Source: Chloroflexota bacterium (GTDB lineage Bacteria > Chloroflexota > Dehalococcoidia > Dehalococcoidales > UBA2162). From it: a stretch of DNA of 64,000 bases. Shown here piece by piece: positions 43,808 through 51,682 of the stretch. The first letter of the stretch is position 1, and each line of letters opens with the position of its first letter. The stretch covers positions 1-64,000 of the forward strand of contig JACPPV010000009.1 of assembly GCA_016190825.1 (NCBI GenBank), in the 5' to 3' direction. The translations under genes were made by a program, and so were the position numbers. Under the pieces are notes generated by a model. That model was not told the DNA's origin and searched no databases. It saw only the letters and a program-made list of their open reading frames with translations.

Positions 43808-44719
43808 ATGAAGGTTATCGTTGTCGGAGGCTCAGGCTTCATCGGGAGCCATCTTGTCGCTGCTCTACTGGGAAGGCGGCACAGCGTGATTGTCTTTGAC
43901 CGTCATCCGCCCAGGCAGAGCGTGGATTTTGTCCGGGTGGACCTTACCGGGCAAGTGCTATCGCCGGAACTTTTCAGCGGTGCGGATGCCATAATCCACC
44001 TGGCGGGCAGAAACGTTTTCGCCCGCTGGAACGAAAAGGTGAAGAAAGAAATTTATGATAGCCGCATATTATCGACAAGAAGCCTCGTGTCTTCGATCGA
44101 AAGGCTGGAGCGCAAGCCAGGGGTCCTGGTCTCGGCATCGGCAGTGGGCTATTATGGCGACCGTGGAGAGGAAGAACTGGATGAGTCTTCTGCCCCGGGA
44201 AACGATTTCCTGGCCGGGGTGTGCATAGATTGGGAAGCGGAAGCCCGCAAGGCAGAGGCCTCTGGCTTACGCACGGTCCAGGTCAGGACGGCTCCGGTTA
44301 TGGGTCACGGGGGCATTCTGGGCAAGATGGTACCTCTATACCGGTGGGGTCTGGGCGGACCGATGGGCAACGGCCGGCAGTGGTTCCCTTGGATACATAT
44401 CCAGGATATTGTCGGCATATATGTTCTCGCCGTAGAGAGCGAGGCTATGAGTGGGCCTGTGAACGCCTGCGCGCCGGGCCGGGTCCGAAACAAAGAGTTT
44501 TCTGATGCCCTGGCAAAAGTGCTCAAAAGACCAGCCTTCATGACTATTCCACAGTGGGCAACAAGAATCGCCCTGAACGGGCTGGCAGACGTTGTCCTGT
44601 CCAGCCAGAAGGCTATCCCGAAGAAGATCGTTGGACTGGGTTACCGGTTTCTCTTTCCTGATATCGCCGGAGCGCTGATAGACTTGCTGGCGCGCCCGCA
44701 GAAAAAGCAAGGGAATTGA
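43808..44719 (+). CDS. TIGR01777/YfcH-type NAD(P)-dependent epimerase
   Basis: 303 residues, extended SDR superfamily. The nucleotide-binding motif GGSGFIGSHL is at 7-16, and SASAVGYYGDRGEEELDE and WFPWIHIQDIVG are the family markers. AGGAGG is five bases from ATG 43808. The reaction is unknown for this family. It is convergent with cofE. Confidence 0.85.
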   Translation: MKVIVVGGSGFIGSHLVAALLGRRHSVIVFDRHPPRQSVDFVRVDLTGQVLSPELFSGADAIIHLAGRNVFARWNEKVKKEIYDSRILSTRSLVSSIERLERKPGVLVSASAVGYYGDRGEEELDESSAPGNDFLAGVCIDWEAEARKAEASGLRTVQVRTAPVMGHGGILGKMVPLYRWGLGGPMGNGRQWFPWIHIQDIVGIYVLAVESEAMSGPVNACAPGRVRNKEFSDALAKVLKRPAFMTIPQWATRIALNGLADVVLSSQKAIPKKIVGLGYRFLFPDIAGALIDLLARPQKKQGN

Positions 44720-44789
44720 ATGTGGAGGCGCTATTTGGCGTAAGTTACTGTTGCCAGTCTCGCTGTAAAGGCACAGGCGATCCTGATAC

Positions 44790-45683
44790 CTACCCACCCG
44801 GTCGAAAGAGCCATCTTAAGCCCAGAGCTCTTATAGAACAGCTTATTATCTCTATGGCGATCTTGCGGCTTGTTTTAGGGTCGAAAGGATAATCCGAAAC
44901 TCCCTCTTCGCTTTTTTCGTATATGTATCCCCTGACTATGACCGCTGGCACACCCTCGGCTGCTTGGCCCATCAGAAGCACGGCGGCGCAGGCTATCTCG
45001 TCCACTATGCTATCCACTCCTCCGTACTTTGGCTTCCCATATCGGTCTGGGGCGCCCAGTTTCCTGGCATTGATTTGTATGCCTGAAGCGCCAATGGCAA
45101 CATCGAGGGTTCCCAGCCTCGAAAACCATTCGGTATCGGTTATGACCACAGCGACGTCATGCCCGGTGACCTCCTTGATTTCCTGCCGAAACTTTCGTGC
45201 AATTTCATCGGCATTCCTGGGAGGAACGCTGGCTATTCCTGCCGGATGATTCGATGTATCCAGTCCGGCATTACCCTTAGGCTGATTTGCCGTCACCGTG
45301 ATTAACTCGCAGGAAGTGTTCTTCAGAGCCTCCCACGCTTTTTCTTCATTGCTTGAAATTTTCCCCAGGCTGCGGGCTTTCCTGGCTAACTGGTAAACCG
45401 GCACCACAAAAAGGACAGCATCGCTGTTATCAAGCACGGCTTGAATAACCCTCGGGTCACCGCCGGACACTCTGGCAATATGAGAAGCCTTCTTCGATGG
45501 TCTTATTTTGTCCAGTTCGATAAGCAGTCCGGAGGCCTTGGCGACGATTTTGCTCGTGACGACGAGAACATCCCCTTCCTTTATCCCGCCGGCGGTTTGC
45601 CCGGCCTCCTGCAATATGAGGTTTACCACCTTGTCTCCCGTCACTATTTCGCCAAGCTTTAACCCGAACATTTCTATCTTCAT
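44790..45683 (-). CDS. cofE: CofE-type F420-0:glutamate ligase family protein
   Basis: 297 residues from ATG 45683. The CofE family adds glutamates to coenzyme F420-0 using GTP. Recognised segments are LKLGEIVTGD, EGDVLVVTSKIVAKA, DTEWFSRLGTLDVAIGASGI and the VDSIVDEIA helix. No other F420 synthesis gene is in the window, so the physiological substrate is uncertain; FbiB-like or folate-type side reactions are possible. Five upstream residues are optional. Confidence 0.8.
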   Translation of the reverse strand: MKIEMFGLKLGEIVTGDKVVNLILQEAGQTAGGIKEGDVLVVTSKIVAKASGLLIELDKIRPSKKASHIARVSGGDPRVIQAVLDNSDAVLFVVPVYQLARKARSLGKISSNEEKAWEALKNTSCELITVTANQPKGNAGLDTSNHPAGIASVPPRNADEIARKFRQEIKEVTGHDVAVVITDTEWFSRLGTLDVAIGASGIQINARKLGAPDRYGKPKYGGVDSIVDEIACAAVLLMGQAAEGVPAVIVRGYIYEKSEEGVSDYPFDPKTSRKIAIEIISCSIRALGLRWLFRPGG

Positions 45684-45911
45684 CGCTGCCACCTGCAATC
45701 CCCGTCTCTTTACCTCTTATTATGGACTGGATTGCCCGCGTCTTCCAGAGGGAATAAGTAATAGCACTCGTAATAAGTAGTGCTACGTATTACATCTATC
45801 CTTTGTACGGGGTACAATTTTAATAGTCAGCGTGATTGGAGGTAATGCTAATGGCACAATAGTCAACCTGTGTCGTAGTAGACATTGGAGGAATTACTAT
45901 GGAGGATTACT

Positions 45912-47435
45912 ATGGTGACAAGTGAGAAAAAGAGTTTCCAGAGATTGTTGACCTTCTTTACGGTGGGCGTGGTCTTCCTCGTCTTGCTTCTGTCTGCCTG
46001 CCAGTCCGGGGCTACCACTCGGGATATTGAGGGTGTGGTCCAGGCCGTGGACGGGAAAGAGGTGGTCTTAACGCTCCCTGATGGTAGCAGGATCCGCGTC
46101 GAGGCCGAAAAGCAGGCCGAGAATGCCAGCAACATGATCGGCGAAGGAGTCAAAGCGAAGATCGAGGTTGGTGATGACAATCCCAAGCTCATCGAGATGG
46201 AGAAATCGTCCGGCATCGGTGTAGCGACCTCGCCCGAGGACTTCCACTTTAGTGGCACCATCGAGTCCATGGGCGCAGACGCCTGGGTTGTGGGTGGAAA
46301 ATCCTTCAAAGTCAATAATGCCACCATCCTGGATAACGGGCTGGCGATTGGCGTCCTGGCCGAAGTCGAGTTCATCACGCTCGCTGACGGCACGATGCTG
46401 GCCACCAAGATTGAGACTCCGGCTTCGGATGACATCGCTGAGGACTTCTCCCTTACCGGGGTCATCGGGTCAATCAGTGCCAACGAAATAGTTCTTGGCG
46501 GCAAGACATTCAAGATTGACGCCAACACTATGCTGGACAACGGACTGGCTCCAGGCGTAGTGGCAAGAGTGGAGTTTGTGATGCAGGGCGATGGTTCCTT
46601 GCTTGCCCTGGAAGTAGAGACTGATGCCCCTGGTGCGGGCGTTGGAGAGGACTTTACTGCTGGCGGGACTATCCAGTCCATGGATTCGGTCTCGGTGACA
46701 GTGGACGGCAGAAAGTTTGTCATCGATGGCACCACCATTCTCGACAGCGGACTGGCTCCAGGCGTGCTGGTCAGGGTGGAGTTCATCGTCAGACCGGATG
46801 GTACGTTGCTGGCGAAGGAAATAGAGACTGCCGGCTTTGACGAAGGCGTGAACCTGTATTTCGCCGGTCCTATTGAGTCCATCACTCCAACTGCCTGGGT
46901 CATCGGTGGCAAGACCTTCATCGTAACTGCGGCAACGCTGCTCGATAACGGTCTCGCGGTGGGAGTCAATGCTAACGTAGAGTTCGTTATCATGCCGGAT
47001 GGTTCTTTCCAGGCTGTCCATATCGAAGATTCGGGTTTTGAGTTCACCGGCATGGTGCAGGCGATTGCGCCGGACGCTTATACTATTGGCGGCAGAATCT
47101 TCAAGATCAATGCTAATACCCTCATCGATCGTGGTCTCAAGGTGCGCAAGCTGGCGCAGGTAAATTTCCTCATTCAACCTGACGGCTCGCTCCTGGCACT
47201 GAAGATCAAGACCGCCAAGACGAAGGTACAGGGATTTTCCTTCAAAGGCGTGGTGCAGTCCATGAGCGCGACATCAATAGCAGTTACCGGGCAGACATTC
47301 CAGATTGAACCAACGACCGTTGTTGGTGCGGGTGTCGCCGTAGGTATTGAGGTCGACGTAGTGTTCGACATAAAACCCGGTAATGTCCTATCGGCCACGT
47401 CGGTTCAGACAGCAAAAACCGTCCTGAACAGGTAA
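45912..47435 (+). CDS. Repetitive DUF5666-domain lipoprotein
   Basis: A 507-residue protein with a lipoprotein signal (FFTVGVVFLVLLLSAC, lipobox LSAC at about residue 31). It is built of about seven repeats of some 70 residues following the pattern 'G.I.S.....V.GK.F.I...T.LDNGL..GV.A.VEF...DGTLLA..IE'. These match the DUF5666 beta-domain. The start is ATG 45912 with GGAGGA upstream; a near-identical site at 45899 gives only eight codons. Probably displayed on the cell surface; partner unknown. Confidence 0.75.
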   Translation: MVTSEKKSFQRLLTFFTVGVVFLVLLLSACQSGATTRDIEGVVQAVDGKEVVLTLPDGSRIRVEAEKQAENASNMIGEGVKAKIEVGDDNPKLIEMEKSSGIGVATSPEDFHFSGTIESMGADAWVVGGKSFKVNNATILDNGLAIGVLAEVEFITLADGTMLATKIETPASDDIAEDFSLTGVIGSISANEIVLGGKTFKIDANTMLDNGLAPGVVARVEFVMQGDGSLLALEVETDAPGAGVGEDFTAGGTIQSMDSVSVTVDGRKFVIDGTTILDSGLAPGVLVRVEFIVRPDGTLLAKEIETAGFDEGVNLYFAGPIESITPTAWVIGGKTFIVTAATLLDNGLAVGVNANVEFVIMPDGSFQAVHIEDSGFEFTGMVQAIAPDAYTIGGRIFKINANTLIDRGLKVRKLAQVNFLIQPDGSLLALKIKTAKTKVQGFSFKGVVQSMSATSIAVTGQTFQIEPTTVVGAGVAVGIEVDVVFDIKPGNVLSATSVQTAKTVLNR

Positions 47436-47469
47436 TCGCGGCCTGAGAAAGGTGCGCGGAAAAACGAGC

Positions 47470-47491
47470 AGGGCGGCCGCAAGGCCGCCCT
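47470..47491. terminator. Hairpin between convergent genes
   Basis: AGGGCGGCC-GCAA-GGCCGCCCT is a perfect 9-bp stem with a GNRA tetraloop. It can terminate both the DUF5666 gene and the facing DinB gene, although it lacks a long T tract. Confidence 0.6.
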
Positions 47492-47542
47492 ATCCATTAG
47501 CGGGAGTATGCCGGGACCTGGAGAGAGTCACAGTCTGTGCCG

Positions 47543-48064
47543 CTATATGCGCCCCTCGGCTTTCAACAGACCTCGGATATAAGAAGCTTCGCCCGTATGT
47601 AGCCAGCAGTCAGACAGAACGTCCTGCAAAATCTGGCCTAATGTCGGATTCGGGTTGGACCACGGCAAATCACTCGTGCGGCTGAGATCAGATAGCTGTA
47701 GAGATTTTATGTAACGCCGCATCCTCTCCAACACAGCGTTGTGGTAGGCCATCTGCACTTTGACGCCCGGTGACCTGAACGCCCTCACCTGCTCCGGCGT
47801 ATGACCGTAACCGCTATCCATCGGATCAGCCGGCATCTTGAACTTCTTATGCCAGCCGCCCGCGGTCCATAGCTGGTCTTCACCCAGGAGGCTTGAGGAT
47901 ACATCATCGGGGAGCCGTGTCAGGTGCCAAACGGTCCAGCCGATGCTGTTACAATCCGGGTGAGGCTGTACGTTCAGGTCGGCTACGCTGAGACCGCGCA
48001 GTATTACCGCAAGCAATTCGGCGACGCTCTCATACCCGTACAGGACCATCGAATTCCAATCCAT
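47543..48064 (-). CDS. DinB-family protein
   Basis: 173 residues with a four-helix DinB/YfiT-like fold. The putative metal ligands include His in SIGWTVWHLTRLPDD near 49 and the C-terminal LHTGEASYIRG. Such proteins are often thiol transferases or of unknown role. It starts 24 bp after the Kelch gene on the same strand. Confidence 0.7.
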   Translation of the reverse strand: MDWNSMVLYGYESVAELLAVILRGLSVADLNVQPHPDCNSIGWTVWHLTRLPDDVSSSLLGEDQLWTAGGWHKKFKMPADPMDSGYGHTPEQVRAFRSPGVKVQMAYHNAVLERMRRYIKSLQLSDLSRTSDLPWSNPNPTLGQILQDVLSDCWLHTGEASYIRGLLKAEGRI

Positions 48065-48088
48065 ATTTTCCTCCCTGGTCTCTCGCTG

Positions 48089-49099
48089 TCAACGGTTGAA
48101 GGCTTCGTTGGCGGTACTATCGCTGGAACCGGGGGCCAAACCTCCGCCCACTACGTAGATGGTGTTCCCTACCACTGCCGCTCCCAGTCCATGCCGGGCA
48201 GTGGGCATCGGGGTGAACGTTTCCCAGGTGTCCGTGACCGGCTCGTAAGCCTCATTTTCAGCGAAAGTGCCGCCGGGCGATTCCCCACCAAAAACATATA
48301 TTTTGCCGTTAAGCACGGCCGACGCAATGCCACTGCGCGCTGTGGGCAGGGCAGCCCTGGCAGTCCACAGGTCCTCCAGCGGGTCATAAACTTCGTTGGC
48401 ATCCAGGTTGGAAGCGAAACTGTGGCGCAATCGACCGCCAATAGCGTAGATTTTGCCGCCAACAACGGCGACTCCAAGATGGTCGCGCGCTGTCGGCATC
48501 GGCGTTTTCGTTTCCCAGGTGTTGGTCGCCGTATCATAAACTTCCAGGGCGGCGATATTGTTGCCGCCGAACCCCGTCACCCCGCCAACGGCATAGATTT
48601 TGGTGCCAATTACCGCTGCCGCCAATGCCCCGCGAGGTGTCGGCAGTGAGGCCACCGTCTGCCACGTATTCGTCGCCGGGTTGTAGGCGAAGACATCGGC
48701 CAGAGGTCCGGCCAGACCGAAGCCGCCGATTACGTAAATTTTATCGTCAAGGGCAACGGCGCTGGCGTGATGGACAGGCAGCGGGAAATCCGCTTTCCGT
48801 TCCCACCAGTCAGCGGCTGGGTCGTAGGCTTCTACCAGGCTGGTGGCGCCGGCGCCGGGCGTAAGACCACCGATTATGTAGACCTTCCCGCCGAGGGCCG
48901 CCGCGGTCACCTCGCTCCGGGGCGAGGGCAGAGGAGACCGCTTCTCCCATTTGCCCAAAGTGGCCGTAGATACAAACTCCGGCGTGATCGGTGCGGTCGT
49001 CCTTGCCTGCTCCGGAGAAGAGCAAGCAACCAGCAATGCCAGGCACACCAATGCCTCCAAGACCGCAGCCCATTGCATTCTGATCATAATGTTCTTCAC
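48089..49099 (-). CDS. Kelch-repeat lipoprotein
   Basis: 336 residues. The signal ends with LVACSS, a lipobox-type cysteine near residue 26. Six Kelch repeats follow (AAALGGKVYIIGGLTPG..., DDKIYVIGGFG..., GTKIYAVGGVTG..., GGKIYAIGGRL..., NGKIYVFGGES..., GNTIYVVGGGL), enough for a complete beta-propeller. Presumably tethered outside the membrane; ligand unknown. Confidence 0.85.
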   Translation of the reverse strand: MKNIMIRMQWAAVLEALVCLALLVACSSPEQARTTAPITPEFVSTATLGKWEKRSPLPSPRSEVTAAALGGKVYIIGGLTPGAGATSLVEAYDPAADWWERKADFPLPVHHASAVALDDKIYVIGGFGLAGPLADVFAYNPATNTWQTVASLPTPRGALAAAVIGTKIYAVGGVTGFGGNNIAALEVYDTATNTWETKTPMPTARDHLGVAVVGGKIYAIGGRLRHSFASNLDANEVYDPLEDLWTARAALPTARSGIASAVLNGKIYVFGGESPGGTFAENEAYEPVTDTWETFTPMPTARHGLGAAVVGNTIYVVGGGLAPGSSDSTANEAFNR

Positions 49100-49197
49100 C
49101 GTCCTGTTTGGAATAAGAAAACCTAGAAAATTATAGCATGCGGCATCAGGGATGAGTTGATTTGATGTCGCTTTCTATGACATCATGTTCACTAAGA

Positions 49198-49524
49198 ATG
49201 GCTGAAACTTCGTATGTTGTTATACTCGTCACCGCCAGCAGCAATGAAGAGGCGCGCAAAATCGCCGACCGGTTACTCACGGAGCGGAAAGCCGCTTGTG
49301 TGAGCATCGTGCCTGGCGTGAACTCACTTTTCTGGTGGCAGGAGAGGCTTAGTGCGGCGGAAGAGTGCTTGCTCATTGTAAAGACAAAGGGTGCGCTTTT
49401 GCCGGAGGTCGTTAGCCTGGTGAAAGGATTGCACAGCTACGAGATGCCGGAGGTCGTGGCATTCCCGGTGATTGGGGGTAATCCAGAATACCTGGCATGG
49501 ATTGACCGGGAAACATGGTCATAA
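49198..49524 (+). CDS. cutA: CutA-like divalent-cation tolerance protein
   Basis: 108 residues from ATG 49198. The CutA core reads VVILVTASSNEEARKIAD, LTERKAACVSIVPGVNSLFWW and LHSYEMPEVVAFPVIGGNPEYLAWI. The protein forms very stable trimers; its role in copper tolerance is debated. An upstream ATG at 49162 is in frame, but the core begins at 49198. Confidence 0.88.
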   Translation: MAETSYVVILVTASSNEEARKIADRLLTERKAACVSIVPGVNSLFWWQERLSAAEECLLIVKTKGALLPEVVSLVKGLHSYEMPEVVAFPVIGGNPEYLAWIDRETWS

Positions 49525-49534
49525 ATAATTTCCT

Positions 49535-49605
49535 CTCCCTTGAGGGGAGAGGCTAGGTGATCCCGATAAATCGGGATTCACTCTAACTCTCTCCCGCAGT
49601 GAGCG
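49535..49605. repeat. REP-like palindromic repeat
   Basis: CTCTCCC-TTGA-GGGGAGAG followed by ATCCCGATAAATCGGGAT, two small palindromes in the gap between cutA and the moaD-like gene. They may also act as a terminator. Confidence 0.5.
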
Positions 49606-49630
49606 GATACTAAGTTGGAGGATATTCTGG

Positions 49631-49903
49631 ATGGGCGTGAAAATCTATATTGCTCCATACCTGCAACAATACACTGCGGATACGCCGGTCATCGAGGCAG
49701 AAGGACAGCGAATCGGGGAATGCCTTGGCCACTTGGTCGAGAAGTTTCCCGATGTGAAGAGAGCACTTTTCGACCAGGAAGGGAAACTCTTTCCTCACGT
49801 GGCTATATTCAAAAATCTGTCAGATGTCTACCCGGATGACCTCGCCAAACCGGTCACCGATGGTGATGAACTTTACGTCGCCTACATCATCGCCGGGGGA
49901 TAA
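49631..49903 (+). CDS. MoaD/ThiS-type ubiquitin-fold sulfur carrier
   Basis: 90 residues of beta-grasp fold with the required C-terminal Gly-Gly (YVAYIIAGG), the site activated as adenylate then thiocarboxylate by a MoaD/ThiS-activating enzyme. The pathway (molybdopterin, thiamine or another) is not given by context, though mobA lies about 11 kb away. Its last 22 bp overlap the 3' end of tgt on the other strand. Confidence 0.8.
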   Translation: MGVKIYIAPYLQQYTADTPVIEAEGQRIGECLGHLVEKFPDVKRALFDQEGKLFPHVAIFKNLSDVYPDDLAKPVTDGDELYVAYIIAGG

Positions 49904-51093
49904 GGTTGCCCCGTGCCATCATCTGTGCTCACATGCTCCCTGAGCCATTTCCTCTTTTGCTCCAGGCGCACCGGCTCATTGGTTGTCCGGTAGCCAGCCA
50001 GGAACTCGTCTTTGAGAGAGTTGAATGAGCCGTCCATAATGCTGTCCCGTATTTGTGCCATCAGACGGCTGATAAAGGTGAGATTGTGTAGCGTTGCCAG
50101 GCGGTAGGCAAGAAGCTCTCGGCTATTGAACAGGTGATGCAGGTAGGCAGCGGAAAAGGTGCGGCAAGTGTGACAATCGCATTTAGGGTCAACAGGCTGC
50201 TCCACCTGGCGGTAAGCGGCATTACGGATGTTAATTCGGCCACTGCGTGTGAAAAGGCTGCCGTTTCGAGCGACGCGGGTCGGCAGGGCGCAATCGAAAA
50301 GGTCAATTCCTCTGGCCACACCCTCGACCAAGTCTTCTGGTGAACCTACTCCCATGAGGTAGCGGGGTTTGCCCGGCGGCAGAAGTGCCACCGTCTCTTT
50401 GATAATAGCGTTCATCTCCTTTTTCGGTTCTCCTAGGCTCAGGCCGCCAATCGCATAGCCGGGAAAATCCAGCGCGGTCAGGAATCGCGCTAATTCACGC
50501 CTCAGTTCGGGAAAGGTGCCACCCTGAACAATGGCGTAGAGCATTTGGTCGCAGCGGCGTTGGGCTTTGAGGCAGCGTTCTGCCCAAAGATGAGTGCGCC
50601 TTGCCGCCTCTCGCACCTTTTCGAAGCCTCCGTCCGGAGCGGGACATTCGTCCAGCGCCATGATAATGTCCGCCCCAATAATCTCTTGGAATTGCACAGC
50701 GAGCTCCGGCGTGAACAAATGCTCGCTGCCATCTATGTGCGAACGAAAGGTTACGCCTTTATCGGTTATGCGCCGGAGAGTTGCCAGGCTGAAAACCTGA
50801 TAACCTCCGGAATCGGTAAGAATGGGTCCATCCCACCCCATGAACCTGTGGAGTCCGCCGAACCTTTCGATCACCGGGAGGCCGGGTCTGAGATAGAGGT
50901 GGTAAGTATTGGACAGAAGCATGGCATACCCCATGCCCCTCACTTCGTCGGGAAGCAGTGTTTTGACTGTGCCCTGCGTGGCAACGGGCAGAAAAGCGGG
51001 TGTCTGGACTTTTCCGTGAGGGGTGGTCAGCTCGCCGCGGCGCGCCTTACTCTGCGCATCAGTTTTGAGCAGCCGGAAGTTGCTATCACTCAT
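49882..51093 (-). CDS. tgt: Queuine/preQ1 tRNA-guanine transglycosylase
   Basis: Exchanges the wobble guanine of GUN-anticodon tRNAs for preQ1. The 403-residue protein has the nucleophile region (DSGGYQVFSL), GIDLFDCALPTR and the zinc site CDCHTC with a later His. Start ATG 51093 overlaps the ruvX stop, indicating coupling; an extra 28 residues upstream are not family-like. Confidence 0.94.
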   Translation of the reverse strand: MSDSNFRLLKTDAQSKARRGELTTPHGKVQTPAFLPVATQGTVKTLLPDEVRGMGYAMLLSNTYHLYLRPGLPVIERFGGLHRFMGWDGPILTDSGGYQVFSLATLRRITDKGVTFRSHIDGSEHLFTPELAVQFQEIIGADIIMALDECPAPDGGFEKVREAARRTHLWAERCLKAQRRCDQMLYAIVQGGTFPELRRELARFLTALDFPGYAIGGLSLGEPKKEMNAIIKETVALLPPGKPRYLMGVGSPEDLVEGVARGIDLFDCALPTRVARNGSLFTRSGRINIRNAAYRQVEQPVDPKCDCHTCRTFSAAYLHHLFNSRELLAYRLATLHNLTFISRLMAQIRDSIMDGSFNSLKDEFLAGYRTTNEPVRLEQKRKWLREHVSTDDGTGQPYPPAMM

Positions 51094-51682
51094 GGGCGGG
51101 AATCTCATCGAGATAGCTCTGTAAAATGATGGCGGCGGCGATGGCGTCATCAGCGACTTTTCTTTTGCCCCTTCCAATGCCGGCTTCGCTCATCCGACGT
51201 CGGGCTTCCACTGTGGTCAGGCGCTCGTCCCGCAGCATCACTTCTGCCCGAGTGCAATTCCGTAGCTTCTCGGTGAAATCCAGCACCTTTTCCGCCTGCG
51301 TTCCGATGCTGCCGTTCATCGAACGGGGCAGCCCGACGACCACCCTGCTGACCTCGTGCTGATCGATGAGCATAACGATAGCTTCAATATCCCTGCTTTC
51401 GGTCTTGCGTTCAAGTATAGTCAACGGGCTGGCGAGCACTCCCATCGGGTCGCTGAGCGCTACTCCTATCCTCCGGTCCCCTACATCAAGTGCTAAAGTG
51501 CGCGTTGACGATTTCTCCTGTCTCGTTGATAGATTCCAGCCATTCCCGCCCCATCCCAGATGCCTCGGGGCCTTCGTTGGAATGACGACGTGTGGGTTGC
51601 TATCTCTGCTCCTCAACCAACCGCTGGACCAGCCTGAGCGCTTCATCCAGTTTATTCTTGTTCTTACCGCTGCCTTGTGCAA
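51086..51682 (-). CDS. ruvX: RuvX/YqgF Holliday-junction resolvase-like protein
   Basis: RNase H-fold protein implicated in rRNA maturation or recombination. Catalytic acidic residues sit in LALDVGDRRIGVALSD, RDERLTTVEA and DDAIAAAIIL. The family part starts about residue 60 of this frame; no ATG/GTG/TTG lies just before it. The ATG at 51682 is inside the 3' end of alaS, and the 5' part crosses a dispersed repeat. So the true start, perhaps a non-standard codon after AGGAG near 51520, is unclear. Confidence 0.85.
   Translation of the reverse strand: MHKAAVRTRINWMKRSGWSSGWLRSRDSNPHVVIPTKAPRHLGWGGNGWNLSTRQEKSSTRTLALDVGDRRIGVALSDPMGVLASPLTILERKTESRDIEAIVMLIDQHEVSRVVVGLPRSMNGSIGTQAEKVLDFTEKLRNCTRAEVMLRDERLTTVEARRRMSEAGIGRGKRKVADDAIAAAIILQSYLDEIPAHE
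51540..51600. repeat. REP-like repeat across the ruvX/alaS junction
   Basis: Minus-strand CGTCATTCCAACGAAGGCCC..GGGCGGGAATGGCTGGAATC is of the same family as the palindrome at 17219. It lies between the alaS stop and the ruvX family region. Confidence 0.45.

Noticed and set aside
45863-47053. A 396-residue antisense frame over the DUF5666 gene
   Set aside because: It is a Ser/Pro-rich shadow of a regular repeat gene; the plus strand has the lipobox, ribosome site and repeats.
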